Shown here: piece after piece, positions 27,414 to 36,556 of the stretch
Layout: every line of letters begins with the position of its first letter
Numbering within the stretch: the stretch's first letter is position 1
Origin: UBA3871 sp041797745
GTDB taxonomy: Bacteria; Bacillota; Clostridia; Peptostreptococcales; Anaerovoracaceae
Direction: 5' to 3'
NCBI GenBank assembly: GCA_041797745.1
Contig: JBHBZU010000047.1
Span: 1-64,000 of the forward strand
Length of the DNA: 64,000 nucleotides
Program-made: the position numbers and the translations under genes
The notes under the pieces: generated by a model
What the model saw: the letters and a program-made list of their open reading frames with translations, nothing else
Databases searched by the model: none
What the model was told of the DNA's origin: nothing

Positions 27414-27905
27414 ATGTTTAAACGAAAACCAAGTAGAAGTCGCGAATTTCGAAGAAACAAAAAGGTAATTGATATTACTGAAGAAAGAGAGCTTCGGAGA
27501 AAGCGCAGAGCTGAAAAAAGAATAGAGGAAGAGGAACGTCAAAGACTGGAGAAAGAGAAAAAACTTTCAAACAGGCAGAAGAAGCAGAGAAAAAATCGAA
27601 GACTGGTGCATTTTTTGGCAACTCTTCTGATTGTGGGGCTTTTGGCGTACTCCGCGATAGATATAGTTTCTCTTCGTATGCAGCAAAAAGAAGTACTTAA
27701 ACAAAATGAAGAGTTGAAAAAGGAAAAAGAAGAGAAAGAAAACGAGCTTAAGAATGCCGAAGATGAGGAGTATGTACGTCAGAAAGCAAGAGAGACTCTA
27801 AAGCTCATTATGCCGGGCGAAACTCTTTATGTGGTACCGACTGAAGAAAAGGAAAATAATACAGACACTACAGGAGAAGCTATTGAAAATAGCGGAGACA
27901 GGTAA
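27414..27905 (+). CDS. divIC: Septum formation initiator family protein (DivIC/FtsB-like)
   Basis: A 163-residue bitopic division protein. The first 60 residues are very basic and cytoplasmic, one membrane helix follows (about 63-85), then an external coiled coil (about 87-125) and the conserved KARETLKLIMPGETLYVV block that marks DivIC/FtsB. It would form a complex with FtsL and DivIB/FtsQ at the septum. Its stop overlaps the rnmV start by one base (TAATG). The C-terminal tail is acidic and probably disordered. Confidence 0.85.
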   Translation: MFKRKPSRSREFRRNKKVIDITEERELRRKRRAEKRIEEEERQRLEKEKKLSNRQKKQRKNRRLVHFLATLLIVGLLAYSAIDIVSLRMQQKEVLKQNEELKKEKEEKENELKNAEDEEYVRQKARETLKLIMPGETLYVVPTEEKENNTDTTGEAIENSGDR

Positions 27906-28450
27906 TGAAAATAAAGGAAATTATTGTAGTAGAGGGGAGAGATGACACCGCTGCTATAAATAAGGCGGTAGAAGCTCAAACCATAGAAACTCATGGCTGG
28001 GGTATCAATGAGCAAATTTGGGAGCTGATTGACAACGCTTACAAAAATTCAGATATCGGAATCATTATATTCACAGATCCTGACTATGCTGGCGGAGAGA
28101 TTCGCAGGAGAGTAAAGGAACGCTGTCCCAATGCCAAAGAAGCGTTTCTTTCGCGAGAAGATGCTACTTGCAAAGGGGATGTGGGTATTGAAAATGCTAA
28201 ACCGGAAGCTATCCGTGAGGCTCTGGAAAAGGCGCATTGCACCTCATGTGAGGGAAGCGGTCTGTTTAATAAACAGGATTTGGTGGAAGCGAAACTTACA
28301 GGCTTAGACGGGGCTTCCCGGCGAAGAGAAGACTTGGGAAAGGCTTTGGGAATTGGCAGTGGAAATGCTAACGCCTTTTTAAAAAAGCTGAATTATTTTG
28401 GAATTACTAAAGAGGAGTATCATGAGGCTTTACGAAACATCCACGATTAA
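27905..28450 (+). CDS. rnmV: Ribonuclease M5
   Basis: RNase M5 trims 5S rRNA precursors. The 181-residue protein is a Toprim-domain nuclease: VVEGRDD with Glu10, and DPDYAGG with Asp58 and Asp60, followed by family segments such as GVENAKP-like DVGIENAKPEAI. The rnmV-rsmA pair is conserved in Firmicutes, and here the rsmA start lies 29 bases inside the 3' end of rnmV. Confidence 0.95.
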   Translation: MKIKEIIVVEGRDDTAAINKAVEAQTIETHGWGINEQIWELIDNAYKNSDIGIIIFTDPDYAGGEIRRRVKERCPNAKEAFLSREDATCKGDVGIENAKPEAIREALEKAHCTSCEGSGLFNKQDLVEAKLTGLDGASRRREDLGKALGIGSGNANAFLKKLNYFGITKEEYHEALRNIHD

Positions 28451-29306
28451 TGAGATTAAAAGTAAATACGGATTCAAGCTTTCAAAAAGTTTGGGGCAGA
28501 ACTTCCTCACAGATAAGGATATTATTGATGAAATTATAAATGCCACGGAAATTGAAAAGAAAGATTTGATTATTGAAGTAGGGCCAGGGATTGGAGTTCT
28601 TACGGTAGAGGCTGCAAAACAGGCAGGGCGAGTGGCTGCGATAGAAATTGATAAAAATCTGATTCCGATTTTGCAGGATACTTTAGCGACTTTTGAAAAT
28701 GTTGAAGTGGTAAATCAAGATATATTAAAAACAGACTTAAATGCTCTCATTGCAGACCAAAAAGAAAAAGCTAAAGTAAAGGGCATTGAAATAGAGAGGG
28801 TAAAAATTATCGGAAATCTGCCTTACTACATAACTACTCCAATTATCATGAAAATACTGGAGGATGGGGTTAAGGCGGACAGCATTACTATAATGATGCA
28901 GAAAGAAGTGGCAGATCGCATAAAGTCCTTGCCGGCAAAAAAGACATATGGGGCTATCTCCGTTGCAGTTCAGTATTATTGCACGGTAGAGGGAATTGTA
29001 GAGGTTCCAAGGCATGTTTTCGTTCCGCAGCCGAATGTTGATTCTATGGTGCTTAAATTAAATATCAGACCTAAAAGACCGGTAGAACTTTTGGACGAAA
29101 AGGTTTTCTTTGAAACCGTCAAGGGAGGCTTCGGACAAAGGCGCAAAACCTTATCAAATTCTATTACAGGGGTGTGTGGAATTGATAAAAATATGGCAGT
29201 TGCAGTGCTTGAGGCTTCGGGGATTGAAGCTAATCGCAGGGCGGAAACTTTAGATTTAAATGAGTTTGCAAAACTAGCAAATGAAATTGCAAAAATAAGG
29301 GGTTAA
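28422..29306 (+). CDS. rsmA: 16S rRNA (A1518/A1519) dimethyltransferase
   Basis: RsmA (KsgA) dimethylates two adenosines near the 3' end of 16S rRNA. The start at 28422 is preceded at 5 bases by AGGAG (28412-28416); a TTG at 28398 is in frame but has no ribosome site. The product is 294 residues with SKSLGQNFLTD, the S-adenosylmethionine motif VGPGIGVLT and the catalytic NLPYYITTPI. The C-terminal helical domain carries VPQPNVDS and FGQRRKTLSN. Loss of this gene gives kasugamycin resistance in other bacteria. Confidence 0.96.
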   Translation: MRLYETSTINEIKSKYGFKLSKSLGQNFLTDKDIIDEIINATEIEKKDLIIEVGPGIGVLTVEAAKQAGRVAAIEIDKNLIPILQDTLATFENVEVVNQDILKTDLNALIADQKEKAKVKGIEIERVKIIGNLPYYITTPIIMKILEDGVKADSITIMMQKEVADRIKSLPAKKTYGAISVAVQYYCTVEGIVEVPRHVFVPQPNVDSMVLKLNIRPKRPVELLDEKVFFETVKGGFGQRRKTLSNSITGVCGIDKNMAVAVLEASGIEANRRAETLDLNEFAKLANEIAKIRG

Positions 29307-29308
29307 AA

Positions 29309-31285
29309 ATGGAAAAGTTAAAGGGATTAACTAAATATGATGTAAGTCTTGTGCTTTGTATAAACGCAATAGTGTCATTCGCTCTTACATTAGCTATTGA
29401 GGTTATGGCAAGACAGGGATTTGGCGGCGGACTCGCTTTTCTCCTTAATTCACCATTAATTTTTATATTGAATGCGGTTATTGTCTTTTCAACTTTCAGT
29501 TTATTGCTGCTCGTTCACAGAAGACTGTTTATGGGAATTGTAATAGGCGGAACGTGGCTTGGTGTTGGTATCGCCAACGGTGTAATACTTAGAAACAGAA
29601 TGACGCCTTTCACCACAAAAGACCTTAAGATATTGGAAGATGGTATTGATATTATTCCAAACTATCTTTCAACCAAGATGATTATTTTAGCGGCAATAGG
29701 TACAGTGCTGTTAATTGCTGCATTAATATTACTCTTTATCAAAGGACCAAGAAAGAAAGATAAAATTCCTTGGATTAAAAATATCATAACTTTTGTGGCA
29801 GTAATATGTTTAAGCATAGGTGCCGTGTGGGGCGCAGTTAAAGTAAATATTTTGGATACCTACTTTGGAAACTTGGCCTATGCTTATAGAGACAACGGAT
29901 TTTCATACTGTTTCTTAAATACTTGGCTTAATACCGGTGTGAAAAGACCCTTAGGTTATTCAAAAGATATGATAATGAGCATATATAACGAGGGGGAGCT
30001 TTCTAAAGACGGTACTTTTCAAAGGCATATTGAAGATATAGAAAAGAAGCAACCGAATATCATCGTTATTCAACTGGAATCCTTTATTGATCCTCTTGAA
30101 GTTAATTCTATCAGCTGTTCGGAGGATCCGGTTCCTAATTTCAGAAAATTGAAAGAAACCTGTTCGTCAGGTTATTTCACAGCACCCTCTGTGGGAGCGG
30201 GAACAGCTAACACTGAATTTGAAGTTCTTTCAGGAATGAGTGTCAAGTTCTTTGGACCGGGAGAATATCCATATAAGGCAATTCTCGGCGAAGAAACCTG
30301 CGAAACAGCAGCATATGATTTAAAGGATTTAGGCTATAATACCCATGCGATTCACAATCATCGCGGTGCTTTCTATGACCGAAACATAGTATATCCAAAT
30401 CTTGGATTTGACAGTTTTACCAGCTTGGAATACATGAATCATGTAATTAAGACTCCAAGAAACTGGGCAAAGGACTCTATTCTTACAGAGCAGATTATGG
30501 CTGCACTTAAGAAGGACAAGAAAAAAGATTTTATATTTACGGTTTCCGTTCAAGGTCACGGTAAATATCCGACAGAACAGATTATTGAAAAGCCTTTAAT
30601 TATTGTAGACGCACCTACTAAAAGTCTTAAATGGCAGTATGAATATTACGTAAATCAAATTTATGAAATGGATTTATGGGTTGGACAACTGCTTGATGAA
30701 CTTAATAAATTTGATGAGGATGTGGTAGTTGTATTTTACGGCGATCACCTGCCGGCGTTGGAAATGACCGCGGAAGAAATGAAAAGCGGAAATCTTTACA
30801 ATACGGAATACGTTATTTGGAGCAACTTCAAAATGAAGAGCGTTAAACAGGATTTGCGAGCTTATCAACTTATGGCGACTGTATTTGACCTTTTGGGAAT
30901 CCATGAGGGGCTTTTGTTTAAGTATCATCAGAATCATCAGGAGGATCCGAAATATTTGAGCAATTTAAAGGCTTTAGAGTATGACATGCTTTATGGTAAA
31001 AGATTCATATATGGTGAAAAGGTGCCATTTGACAGAACAAATATGCAGATGGGCATTAATCCTATTAAGATAAATGAAGTAGTGCAGATTGGAGATAATT
31101 ATTATATAAAAGGGGAAAATTTCACTCAATATAGTAAGGTTTCTTTAGATGGGAAGATTTTAGAGACGATTTATTTAGGACCAACGGTTTTAGGACTTTT
31201 GGAAGAAGTAGATCCGGCAGAAGTATCCAATATGAAAATTTCTCAGGTTGAGAAATATAATACAGTTCTTTCAACTACTGAATAG
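29309..31285 (+). CDS. LTA synthase family membrane sulfatase-like protein
   Basis: The 658-residue protein has five N-terminal membrane helices (about residues 12-185) and a large external alkaline-phosphatase/sulfatase domain. It is the layout of LtaS, which polymerises glycerol-phosphate from phosphatidylglycerol. The metal-binding IVIQLESF and the likely nucleophile Thr302 in GAGTANTEFEVLSG are visible, with VSVQGHGKYP and FYGDHLPAL later on. Typical LtaS is about 650 residues. It starts 3 bases after rsmA. Whether it makes lipoteichoic acid or another phosphoglycerol modification cannot be told from sequence. Confidence 0.85.
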   Translation: MEKLKGLTKYDVSLVLCINAIVSFALTLAIEVMARQGFGGGLAFLLNSPLIFILNAVIVFSTFSLLLLVHRRLFMGIVIGGTWLGVGIANGVILRNRMTPFTTKDLKILEDGIDIIPNYLSTKMIILAAIGTVLLIAALILLFIKGPRKKDKIPWIKNIITFVAVICLSIGAVWGAVKVNILDTYFGNLAYAYRDNGFSYCFLNTWLNTGVKRPLGYSKDMIMSIYNEGELSKDGTFQRHIEDIEKKQPNIIVIQLESFIDPLEVNSISCSEDPVPNFRKLKETCSSGYFTAPSVGAGTANTEFEVLSGMSVKFFGPGEYPYKAILGEETCETAAYDLKDLGYNTHAIHNHRGAFYDRNIVYPNLGFDSFTSLEYMNHVIKTPRNWAKDSILTEQIMAALKKDKKKDFIFTVSVQGHGKYPTEQIIEKPLIIVDAPTKSLKWQYEYYVNQIYEMDLWVGQLLDELNKFDEDVVVVFYGDHLPALEMTAEEMKSGNLYNTEYVIWSNFKMKSVKQDLRAYQLMATVFDLLGIHEGLLFKYHQNHQEDPKYLSNLKALEYDMLYGKRFIYGEKVPFDRTNMQMGINPIKINEVVQIGDNYYIKGENFTQYSKVSLDGKILETIYLGPTVLGLLEEVDPAEVSNMKISQVEKYNTVLSTTE

Positions 31286-31310
31286 GGAAAAAGGAAAGAG
31301 GTATGAAAAA

Positions 31311-31874
31311 ATGAGAAGTATAGAAACCGAAAGACTTGAATTAATTCCGTGGGAACCAACAGAGGACATGGCGATAGAACTTTATGAGTATGCCCGTCAT
31401 CCCGAAGTTGGTCCTGCTGCGGGCTGGGCACCTCATGAAAGTCCGAGACATTCTTTGGACATCATAAAAGAGTTATTCATTCCACAAGGAGATTATGCCA
31501 TAAAAATAAAGGATTCAGGTCATATTATAGGTTCTATAGGACTCATGCCCGACAAGCGAAGAGAAGCTGTCAAAAGTAAGGAGCTGGGGTATTCTTTGGG
31601 CAGGATGTATTGGGGAAAAGGCATTATGACGGAGGCCGCAAGAGCTTTAATTGATTTCGGCTTTAGCAAAGAGGGCTTAGATATTATTTCTATAGCTATT
31701 TATCCATGTAATGAAAGGTCCTTGTCGGTGGCAAGAAAATGCGGGTTTGTAAAAGAGGGTACTATCCGAAAGGCCTGTAAAGGTTATGACGGAAGTTTTA
31801 GGGATGCCATGCTTTTTTCTATCATCAGAGAAGAGTGGGAAAAAAATAGGAGAGAATTATTGGAAAAGTATTGA
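31311..31874 (+). CDS. GNAT-family N-acetyltransferase (RimJ/RimL-like)
   Basis: The start at 31311 is chosen because AAAGAGG lies 9 bases upstream and the homologous region begins here (MRSIETERLELIPW). The 187-residue product is an acetyltransferase_3-type GNAT protein with the N-terminal ETERLxL signature. It has the acetyl-CoA region LGRMYWGKGIMTEAARALI and the C-terminal NERSLSVARKCGFVKEG. Such proteins acetylate ribosomal proteins, antibiotics or small amines; the substrate is not evident. Confidence 0.85.
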   Translation: MRSIETERLELIPWEPTEDMAIELYEYARHPEVGPAAGWAPHESPRHSLDIIKELFIPQGDYAIKIKDSGHIIGSIGLMPDKRREAVKSKELGYSLGRMYWGKGIMTEAARALIDFGFSKEGLDIISIAIYPCNERSLSVARKCGFVKEGTIRKACKGYDGSFRDAMLFSIIREEWEKNRRELLEKY

Positions 31875-31885
31875 ATAAATATTTA

Positions 31886-31914
31886 TTGCAAATAGTTTTT
31901 TACTATGGTATAAC
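31886..31914 (+). promoter_or_regulatory. Promoter for the MacB-type ABC operon
   Basis: TTGCAA (31886-31891), 17-bp spacer, TATAAC (31909-31914), 48 bases before the ATPase gene. Confidence 0.65.
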
Positions 31915-31961
31915 GGTGTTAAGGGATAGTATAGAATAGGATTTAGGGGGATAAATTTAAA

Positions 31962-32663
31962 ATGTTACCACTTATACAGGTTAAACATGTAAGAAAGATT
32001 TATAGAATGGGCGATGAGAGAGTCATCGCTTTAGACGATATCAGCCTTGATATTTATAAGGGTGATATTGTTTGCTTTTTGGGAACTTCGGGTTCAGGTA
32101 AATCTACTTTCTTAAATATGGTTGCGGGGCTGGAAAAGCCTAGTCGAGGGGAGATTCTCATCGGAGGCGTTCCTATTCACAAACTCAATGAAGAGGAAAT
32201 AACACTATTCCGTCAAAAGAATATCGGATTCATATTCCAAGCTTATCACCTAATGCCGATGTTAACGGCGGAGGAAAATGTGATGATGCCGTTGATTTTC
32301 CGTAAAAGCGAAAAACGTAAGCGTCGTCAGCAAGCCCATGAAGCCTTGGCGGCAGTAGGGTTAAAGGGCTATGAAAAGCGTAAGCCGACGCAGATGTCAG
32401 GTGGTCAGCAGCAGCGAGTGGGCATTGCCAGAGCTTTGGTGGGCAGTCCGAAAATCATCTTCGCAGATGAGCCTACGGGTAACTTGGACAGTAATACCAC
32501 TAAAGAAGTAATGGATCTCATCATAAAAGAGGTGAAAGAAAAGAATCAAACTTTGATTCTGGTAACTCACGACAGAACCATTGCAGAATATGCAACTAAA
32601 ATCGTTACCATCAAGGATGGAAATATAATAGAGATTAGAGATAAGAGAGATAAGGAGAATTAG
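31962..32663 (+). CDS. ABC transporter ATPase, MacB/LolD type
   Basis: A 233-residue ATPase of the type that drives FtsX-like permeases. Walker A GTSGSGKS is at 41-48, the signature is MSGGQQQRVGIARAL, and Walker B FADEPTGNLD has Asp169 and Glu170. The PTGNLD sequence after Walker B is the hallmark of the MacB/LolD/FtsE group. It is followed by a surface protein and an FtsX-like permease in one operon, so it probably powers a mechanotransmission-type machine rather than classical import. Confidence 0.92.
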   Translation: MLPLIQVKHVRKIYRMGDERVIALDDISLDIYKGDIVCFLGTSGSGKSTFLNMVAGLEKPSRGEILIGGVPIHKLNEEEITLFRQKNIGFIFQAYHLMPMLTAEENVMMPLIFRKSEKRKRRQQAHEALAAVGLKGYEKRKPTQMSGGQQQRVGIARALVGSPKIIFADEPTGNLDSNTTKEVMDLIIKEVKEKNQTLILVTHDRTIAEYATKIVTIKDGNIIEIRDKRDKEN

Positions 32664-32666
32664 AAA

Positions 32667-34445
32667 ATGAAGGTAAGTTTCAAAAACAGCGGGATTCGAA
32701 TAGCAGCGATTTTAATGGTCTTTCTGATGATTATCATCACTACAGGAATTAGTTCCTTTGCAACAGAATTGCCGGGGGACGCACTTAGGGTCTCAACTGC
32801 CGGCGGAGACAGATACATAATGCAGGGAAGCTCCGGTGATGTATCTATCAAGATTGAAAACCAAATGAGTTCACCTATTACCTATGACGAGGTAAAAATT
32901 AATTTAAAGGACTCCGCAGGTCTTAAAGTAAATGTAAAAAATACAGGTACAGTTACTCTAAACAAAAAAGGAGATTCCGCGGAAATCGGTTTCAATGTAA
33001 CTGCCTCAAAATACTGTACAGCAACTAATGTCAGCTATACATTTACACTGTACAACAAAGGGGAAGAAATCTATTCTTCAAGATATTTTTATTTTTTCAT
33101 CACCGAATATAGCTCAACCGGTCCGGGAGCAAATGCAGTAAGTGTTGAAATTAATGCCAGCATTGAACCTGAAGACGGTTTTTATATAGGTAGCAACAAT
33201 CATCTTTTGATAGAATGTTACAATGCTACATCCTCAAGACTTAAGAATGCAACCGTTACACTTACTCTTCCTGAGGGCGTAGGTATTCACGGTGGGGCGT
33301 CTTCTGCAAATTTAGGTTACATAGATTCTGCAAAGAAAAAGACTTGTGATTTTAATATTCAAGTAGAAAAGGACGCTGTTTCAGGAAACAAGCAGTTTGT
33401 AATTACCGTTACCGGAACAGATGACCAGAACCAAGCAGTTTCTGTGGTTAAAACATTTTTCTTTAATGTAAATGCTAAAGATAAAAAGGAAGATGATTCA
33501 AAAAAAGGAGAGACTAATCCGCGTATCATGTTAAAGGATTACTCCATACCGGGAACTGCGGTTGCAGCAGGCAGCACTTTTGACTTGGGTTTAGATTTAA
33601 TCAATACTTCCAATAAAACACTTTACAATATCAAGGTTACAGTTTCAGCAAACGGTCCTTTTGTTCCTGCAAAGGGGAGCAATTCTTATTTCATCGAAAA
33701 GATGGTTTCCAAGGGAACAGACCACCACAGTATCGCACTCAGCGTGCCTACTGACGCAGAGCAAAAGGTTTCATCCATTAATATAACAACCGCCTATGAA
33801 GATTCTTCGGGTACTGCCTTTTCTTCTGAAGACGTAATTTCTATTAAAGTGAATCAGAACTCTCGTTTGGTTATCGGCGAATTTACAGCACCAAGAGAGG
33901 CTTATGTGGGAGATTCCGTAAGTTGTTCCATAAAGTATTTCAACATGGGAAAGACTACTTTGAACAATCTCATGATAGACGCAAACGGAAATTTCAGCAC
34001 AATGGAGTCCAATTCCGATTTTGTAGGTAATTTCGCACCCGGAGCAAAGGGAGAATACGAATTTTATGCAACAGCAAATGAAGCGGGAACCGTAGAGGGA
34101 AACATTATCTTCCAGTATGATGATCCGGACGGAAACACCGTTGTTGAACAGATTCCTTTCAAGTTTGAAGCTTCGGAATATACACCTATGGGAGACGAAG
34201 GCGGAATGGAAGAGCCTATGCCTGAAAAGAAAGGTATTCCAAAGAGCATTATTATCGCAGGAATCGTATTACTGCTGTTAATAATTATCGCTTTAATTGC
34301 CAAGAAAATTATTAAGAAGAAAGCAGCAAGAAAGCTTGAATTAGACGACGCGGCTTTTGAGCTTGAATTTGATAACAAAAAAACAAAATCAGAAGAGGCT
34401 TCCGGAGCGACTGCTGATTCAGAAAAAAATAATACCGATAAATAG
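32667..34445 (+). CDS. Secreted surface protein with CARDB-like Ig repeats and C-terminal membrane anchor
   Basis: A 592-residue protein with an N-terminal signal peptide (residues 1-33, hydrophobic core AAILMVFLMIIITTGI and an FATE cleavage region), a long external part of beta-rich repeats, and a membrane helix near 526-548 followed by a short Lys/Glu-rich cytoplasmic tail. Repeats of the form GxxxxLxxxLxNTSxxxLxNIxVTV suggest CARDB/DUF11-like or COG1361-type adhesion modules. It sits between the ATPase and the permease of a MacB-type ABC system (3 and 12 bases apart). It may take the place of the MacA-type adaptor. The ligand is unknown. Confidence 0.75.
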   Translation: MKVSFKNSGIRIAAILMVFLMIIITTGISSFATELPGDALRVSTAGGDRYIMQGSSGDVSIKIENQMSSPITYDEVKINLKDSAGLKVNVKNTGTVTLNKKGDSAEIGFNVTASKYCTATNVSYTFTLYNKGEEIYSSRYFYFFITEYSSTGPGANAVSVEINASIEPEDGFYIGSNNHLLIECYNATSSRLKNATVTLTLPEGVGIHGGASSANLGYIDSAKKKTCDFNIQVEKDAVSGNKQFVITVTGTDDQNQAVSVVKTFFFNVNAKDKKEDDSKKGETNPRIMLKDYSIPGTAVAAGSTFDLGLDLINTSNKTLYNIKVTVSANGPFVPAKGSNSYFIEKMVSKGTDHHSIALSVPTDAEQKVSSINITTAYEDSSGTAFSSEDVISIKVNQNSRLVIGEFTAPREAYVGDSVSCSIKYFNMGKTTLNNLMIDANGNFSTMESNSDFVGNFAPGAKGEYEFYATANEAGTVEGNIIFQYDDPDGNTVVEQIPFKFEASEYTPMGDEGGMEEPMPEKKGIPKSIIIAGIVLLLLIIIALIAKKIIKKKAARKLELDDAAFELEFDNKKTKSEEASGATADSEKNNTDK

Positions 34446-34457
34446 TGGAGGTGAAGA

Positions 34458-35783
34458 ATGAACATACTTGATTTGTTCAGCCTCTGCTTTAAGAACCTGC
34501 TAAGGAGACGCACGCGGTCACTTCTCGCCATTATGGGCGTTGTTGTAGGAACTTGTTCTGTTGTACTTATGCTTTCCATCGGCTTTGGACTTACCAAAAG
34601 TTATGAAGCGGAAATAGAAAGCTACGGTAATTTACATATGATTACTATTAACTACTGGGGTGGAGAGAGCAATGGAGGCAAAGAGGGACAAAAGGGTATC
34701 CTCAATGACGAAACCTTGGAGGATATTAGTAATATCGAGGGAGTAACCGCAGTAACTCCTGTAATTTCAGACAACATGACCATTGCAGCGGGCAAGTATA
34801 TTGCAAACTTGCAGATAAAAGGTATTAACCCAGAGGTATTTGAAAAATTTAATTACGAGCTGAAAGACGGGCGAATGCTCACCATAACGGATAAAAACGT
34901 TTTGCTCTTTGGTTCCAGTGTACTTGAGTGGTTCTACAATCCTCAGTCCAAGCATTATGACAGCAAGACCATAGATGTAATGAGGGAAGATTTAATTCTT
35001 ACGGGAGACGGCTTTTACGGTCATAAGGCAGGTGAAATTCCGGAGGACAATCCAAAATACGAGGTTTATGACGTTAAGGCCGCCGGAGTTTTAGCGGAGA
35101 CAAATGACAATTCGGATTATAGCGTATATATGAATTTGGAAGCCTTGGAAAAAATCAAAAAGGAAACTGCCAAGACTAATAAAGAAAGAATTGTGCAAAA
35201 TCAAGGTAAGGGAAGAACTTATCAAGAAGCCTTGGTTTATATCCAGGATTTAAGCTTTGTTGAAGATATCAATTCTAATCTTAAGGATCAGGGGTACCAA
35301 ACAAGCTCTCCTATTGACTGGCTTCAGGCTATGAAGAAAACTTCTCAAATGATTCAGATGATTTTGGGAGGAATCGGAGGCATTTCTCTGATTGTTGCAG
35401 CACTGGGTATTACAAACACTATGATTATGTCCGTTTATGAAAGAACGCGGGAAATCGGTGTAATGAAAGTAATAGGCGCTAACCTTGCAGATATTCGCAG
35501 CATGTTTTTATTAGAAGCGGCTATGATAGGCGGAATCGGAGGAATGGTAGGCGTGGCATTAAGCGGAATAATATCACTGCTGCTGAATACCGTATTCTTC
35601 GATGTGGTAAGTTCAGCACTTGGTGCTATAGGAGGAGGTAACGGAACGGTTATTTCCTATGTTCCTCTTTGGCTGGTCTTTGCAGCTATCGGATTCGCTA
35701 CAGCCATCGGCGTTTTCGCAGGATACTCACCTGCAAATCGTGCCATGAAGATGTCTGCACTTGAATCTCTTAAAAACGAATAA
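34458..35783 (+). CDS. ABC transporter permease, MacB/FtsX type
   Basis: A 441-residue permease with one N-terminal membrane helix (about 22-45), a large external MacB_PCD domain, and three C-terminal membrane helices (about 295-435, with YERTREIGVMKVIGA between the first two). This is the standard MacB/FtsX arrangement. The ribosome site GGAGGTG lies close to the ATG. Together with the ATPase (31962-32663) and the surface protein (32667-34445) it makes a complete three-gene operon closed by a terminator. Confidence 0.88.
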   Translation: MNILDLFSLCFKNLLRRRTRSLLAIMGVVVGTCSVVLMLSIGFGLTKSYEAEIESYGNLHMITINYWGGESNGGKEGQKGILNDETLEDISNIEGVTAVTPVISDNMTIAAGKYIANLQIKGINPEVFEKFNYELKDGRMLTITDKNVLLFGSSVLEWFYNPQSKHYDSKTIDVMREDLILTGDGFYGHKAGEIPEDNPKYEVYDVKAAGVLAETNDNSDYSVYMNLEALEKIKKETAKTNKERIVQNQGKGRTYQEALVYIQDLSFVEDINSNLKDQGYQTSSPIDWLQAMKKTSQMIQMILGGIGGISLIVAALGITNTMIMSVYERTREIGVMKVIGANLADIRSMFLLEAAMIGGIGGMVGVALSGIISLLLNTVFFDVVSSALGAIGGGNGTVISYVPLWLVFAAIGFATAIGVFAGYSPANRAMKMSALESLKNE

Positions 35784-35796
35784 ATTAAAAATAATT

Positions 35797-35830
35797 GAGC
35801 CGGATTCACGAAAGTGGTCTCGGCTCTTTT
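35797..35830 (+). terminator. Intrinsic terminator after the ABC operon
   Basis: GAGCCG (35797-35802) pairs with CGGCTC (35821-35826), with an inner CAC-GAAA-GTG tetraloop hairpin, followed by TTTT. Confidence 0.7.
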
Positions 35831-35980
35831 GAATTTCTGATATTGTTTTTTCAAATAATAAGTATTTGAATAGGCGTCTGAAAAAGCGTGAATCTTAATA
35901 CACTGCTTATTTGTTAAAATAACCTCTGCTGCGTTTTTCAATCTTAAATGAAAATAGTAGCCATGGCGGAGGAAGAGCGG

Positions 35981-36316
35981 TTAATCTCTTGCCTGAAAAG
36001 AGCTGAACTTTTTAGTTGCGTTCAGGTATTGCGCCAGTCGTCCGATATTGGCAAAGTAAAAAGAACACTTATCCTGCTTTTTGACCTCAATCAGCTTTGC
36101 CTGAGTCAACTTTTTGATATGCTGGGAAATGGTTGCTTGAGAATAATCGAAAGCTGCAACCACGTCCTTGTTGCATACAGGCTCTCTATCTTTGTTACAT
36201 TTTAAAATGAATTGATATATTTTGATACGTGCCGGATGTGCGAGGGCGTCGGATACTTCAGAAACAATGAGTATTTCCTCATCTTGCATTAATTCGTTAT
36301 CTTTTCTAAGTCTCAT
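35981..36316 (-). CDS. ArsR-family transcriptional regulator
   Basis: A 111-residue winged helix-turn-helix protein. The start at 36316 is preceded at 9 bases by GGAGG; an upstream in-frame start at 36421 would add an unlikely extension. The ArsR core is clear: VSDALAHPARIKIYQFIL, then VVAAFDYSQATISQHIKKLTQAKLIEV, and KCSFYFANIG. The metal-binding ELCVCDL motif of ArsR/SmtB is absent; Cys residues occur elsewhere (KCNK, VCNK). It is divergent from iorAB with a large inverted repeat between them, so it may regulate that operon. Confidence 0.82.
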   Translation of the reverse strand: MRLRKDNELMQDEEILIVSEVSDALAHPARIKIYQFILKCNKDREPVCNKDVVAAFDYSQATISQHIKKLTQAKLIEVKKQDKCSFYFANIGRLAQYLNATKKFSSFQARD

Positions 36317-36440
36317 ACTAATTTGCCTCCATAGGTGCTGAATTTTGCTCTTTGGCAAGGCGCAACTTGCGGTCTTTTTCGGATATATATTCATGAAGAA
36401 GATAATTTTTAAGGGCGCCACAAAGCCAAATCGCTTATTA

Positions 36441-36469
36441 ACAATACACTATTTTAATTGAAAAGTCAA
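36441..36469 (-). promoter_or_regulatory. Promoter for the ArsR gene
   Basis: On the - strand: TTGACT (36464-36469), 17-bp spacer, TATTGT (36441-36446). It directs transcription toward 36316. Confidence 0.6.
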
Positions 36470-36498
36470 GGTTGAGAGGGGGAAAACCGTGAAAGCAA

Positions 36499-36556
36499 AA
36501 ATTGAATACAATCCTCAAAACTTATTTCTTTTGTATTCAATTTGAGGTATTATAAA
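36499..36556. promoter_or_regulatory. Large inverted repeat overlapping the probable iorAB promoter
   Basis: AAATTGAATACAA (36499-36511) and TTGTATTCAATTT (36531-36543) are perfect 13-bp arms 19 bases apart. A -10 like TATTAT lies at 36548-36553 and a weak -35 (TTTCTT, 36525-36530) 17 bp before it, which places the right arm in the promoter spacer. This is typical of an operator. CCTCAAA (36513-36519) can also pair with TTTGAGG (36541-36547), so an RNA switch is an alternative. Confidence 0.5.

Noticed and set aside
35657..35941. 94-residue open frame on the - strand overlapping the ABC permease end
   Set aside because: It has no ribosome site, runs through the terminator and antisense to a well-defined permease gene, and resembles no family.
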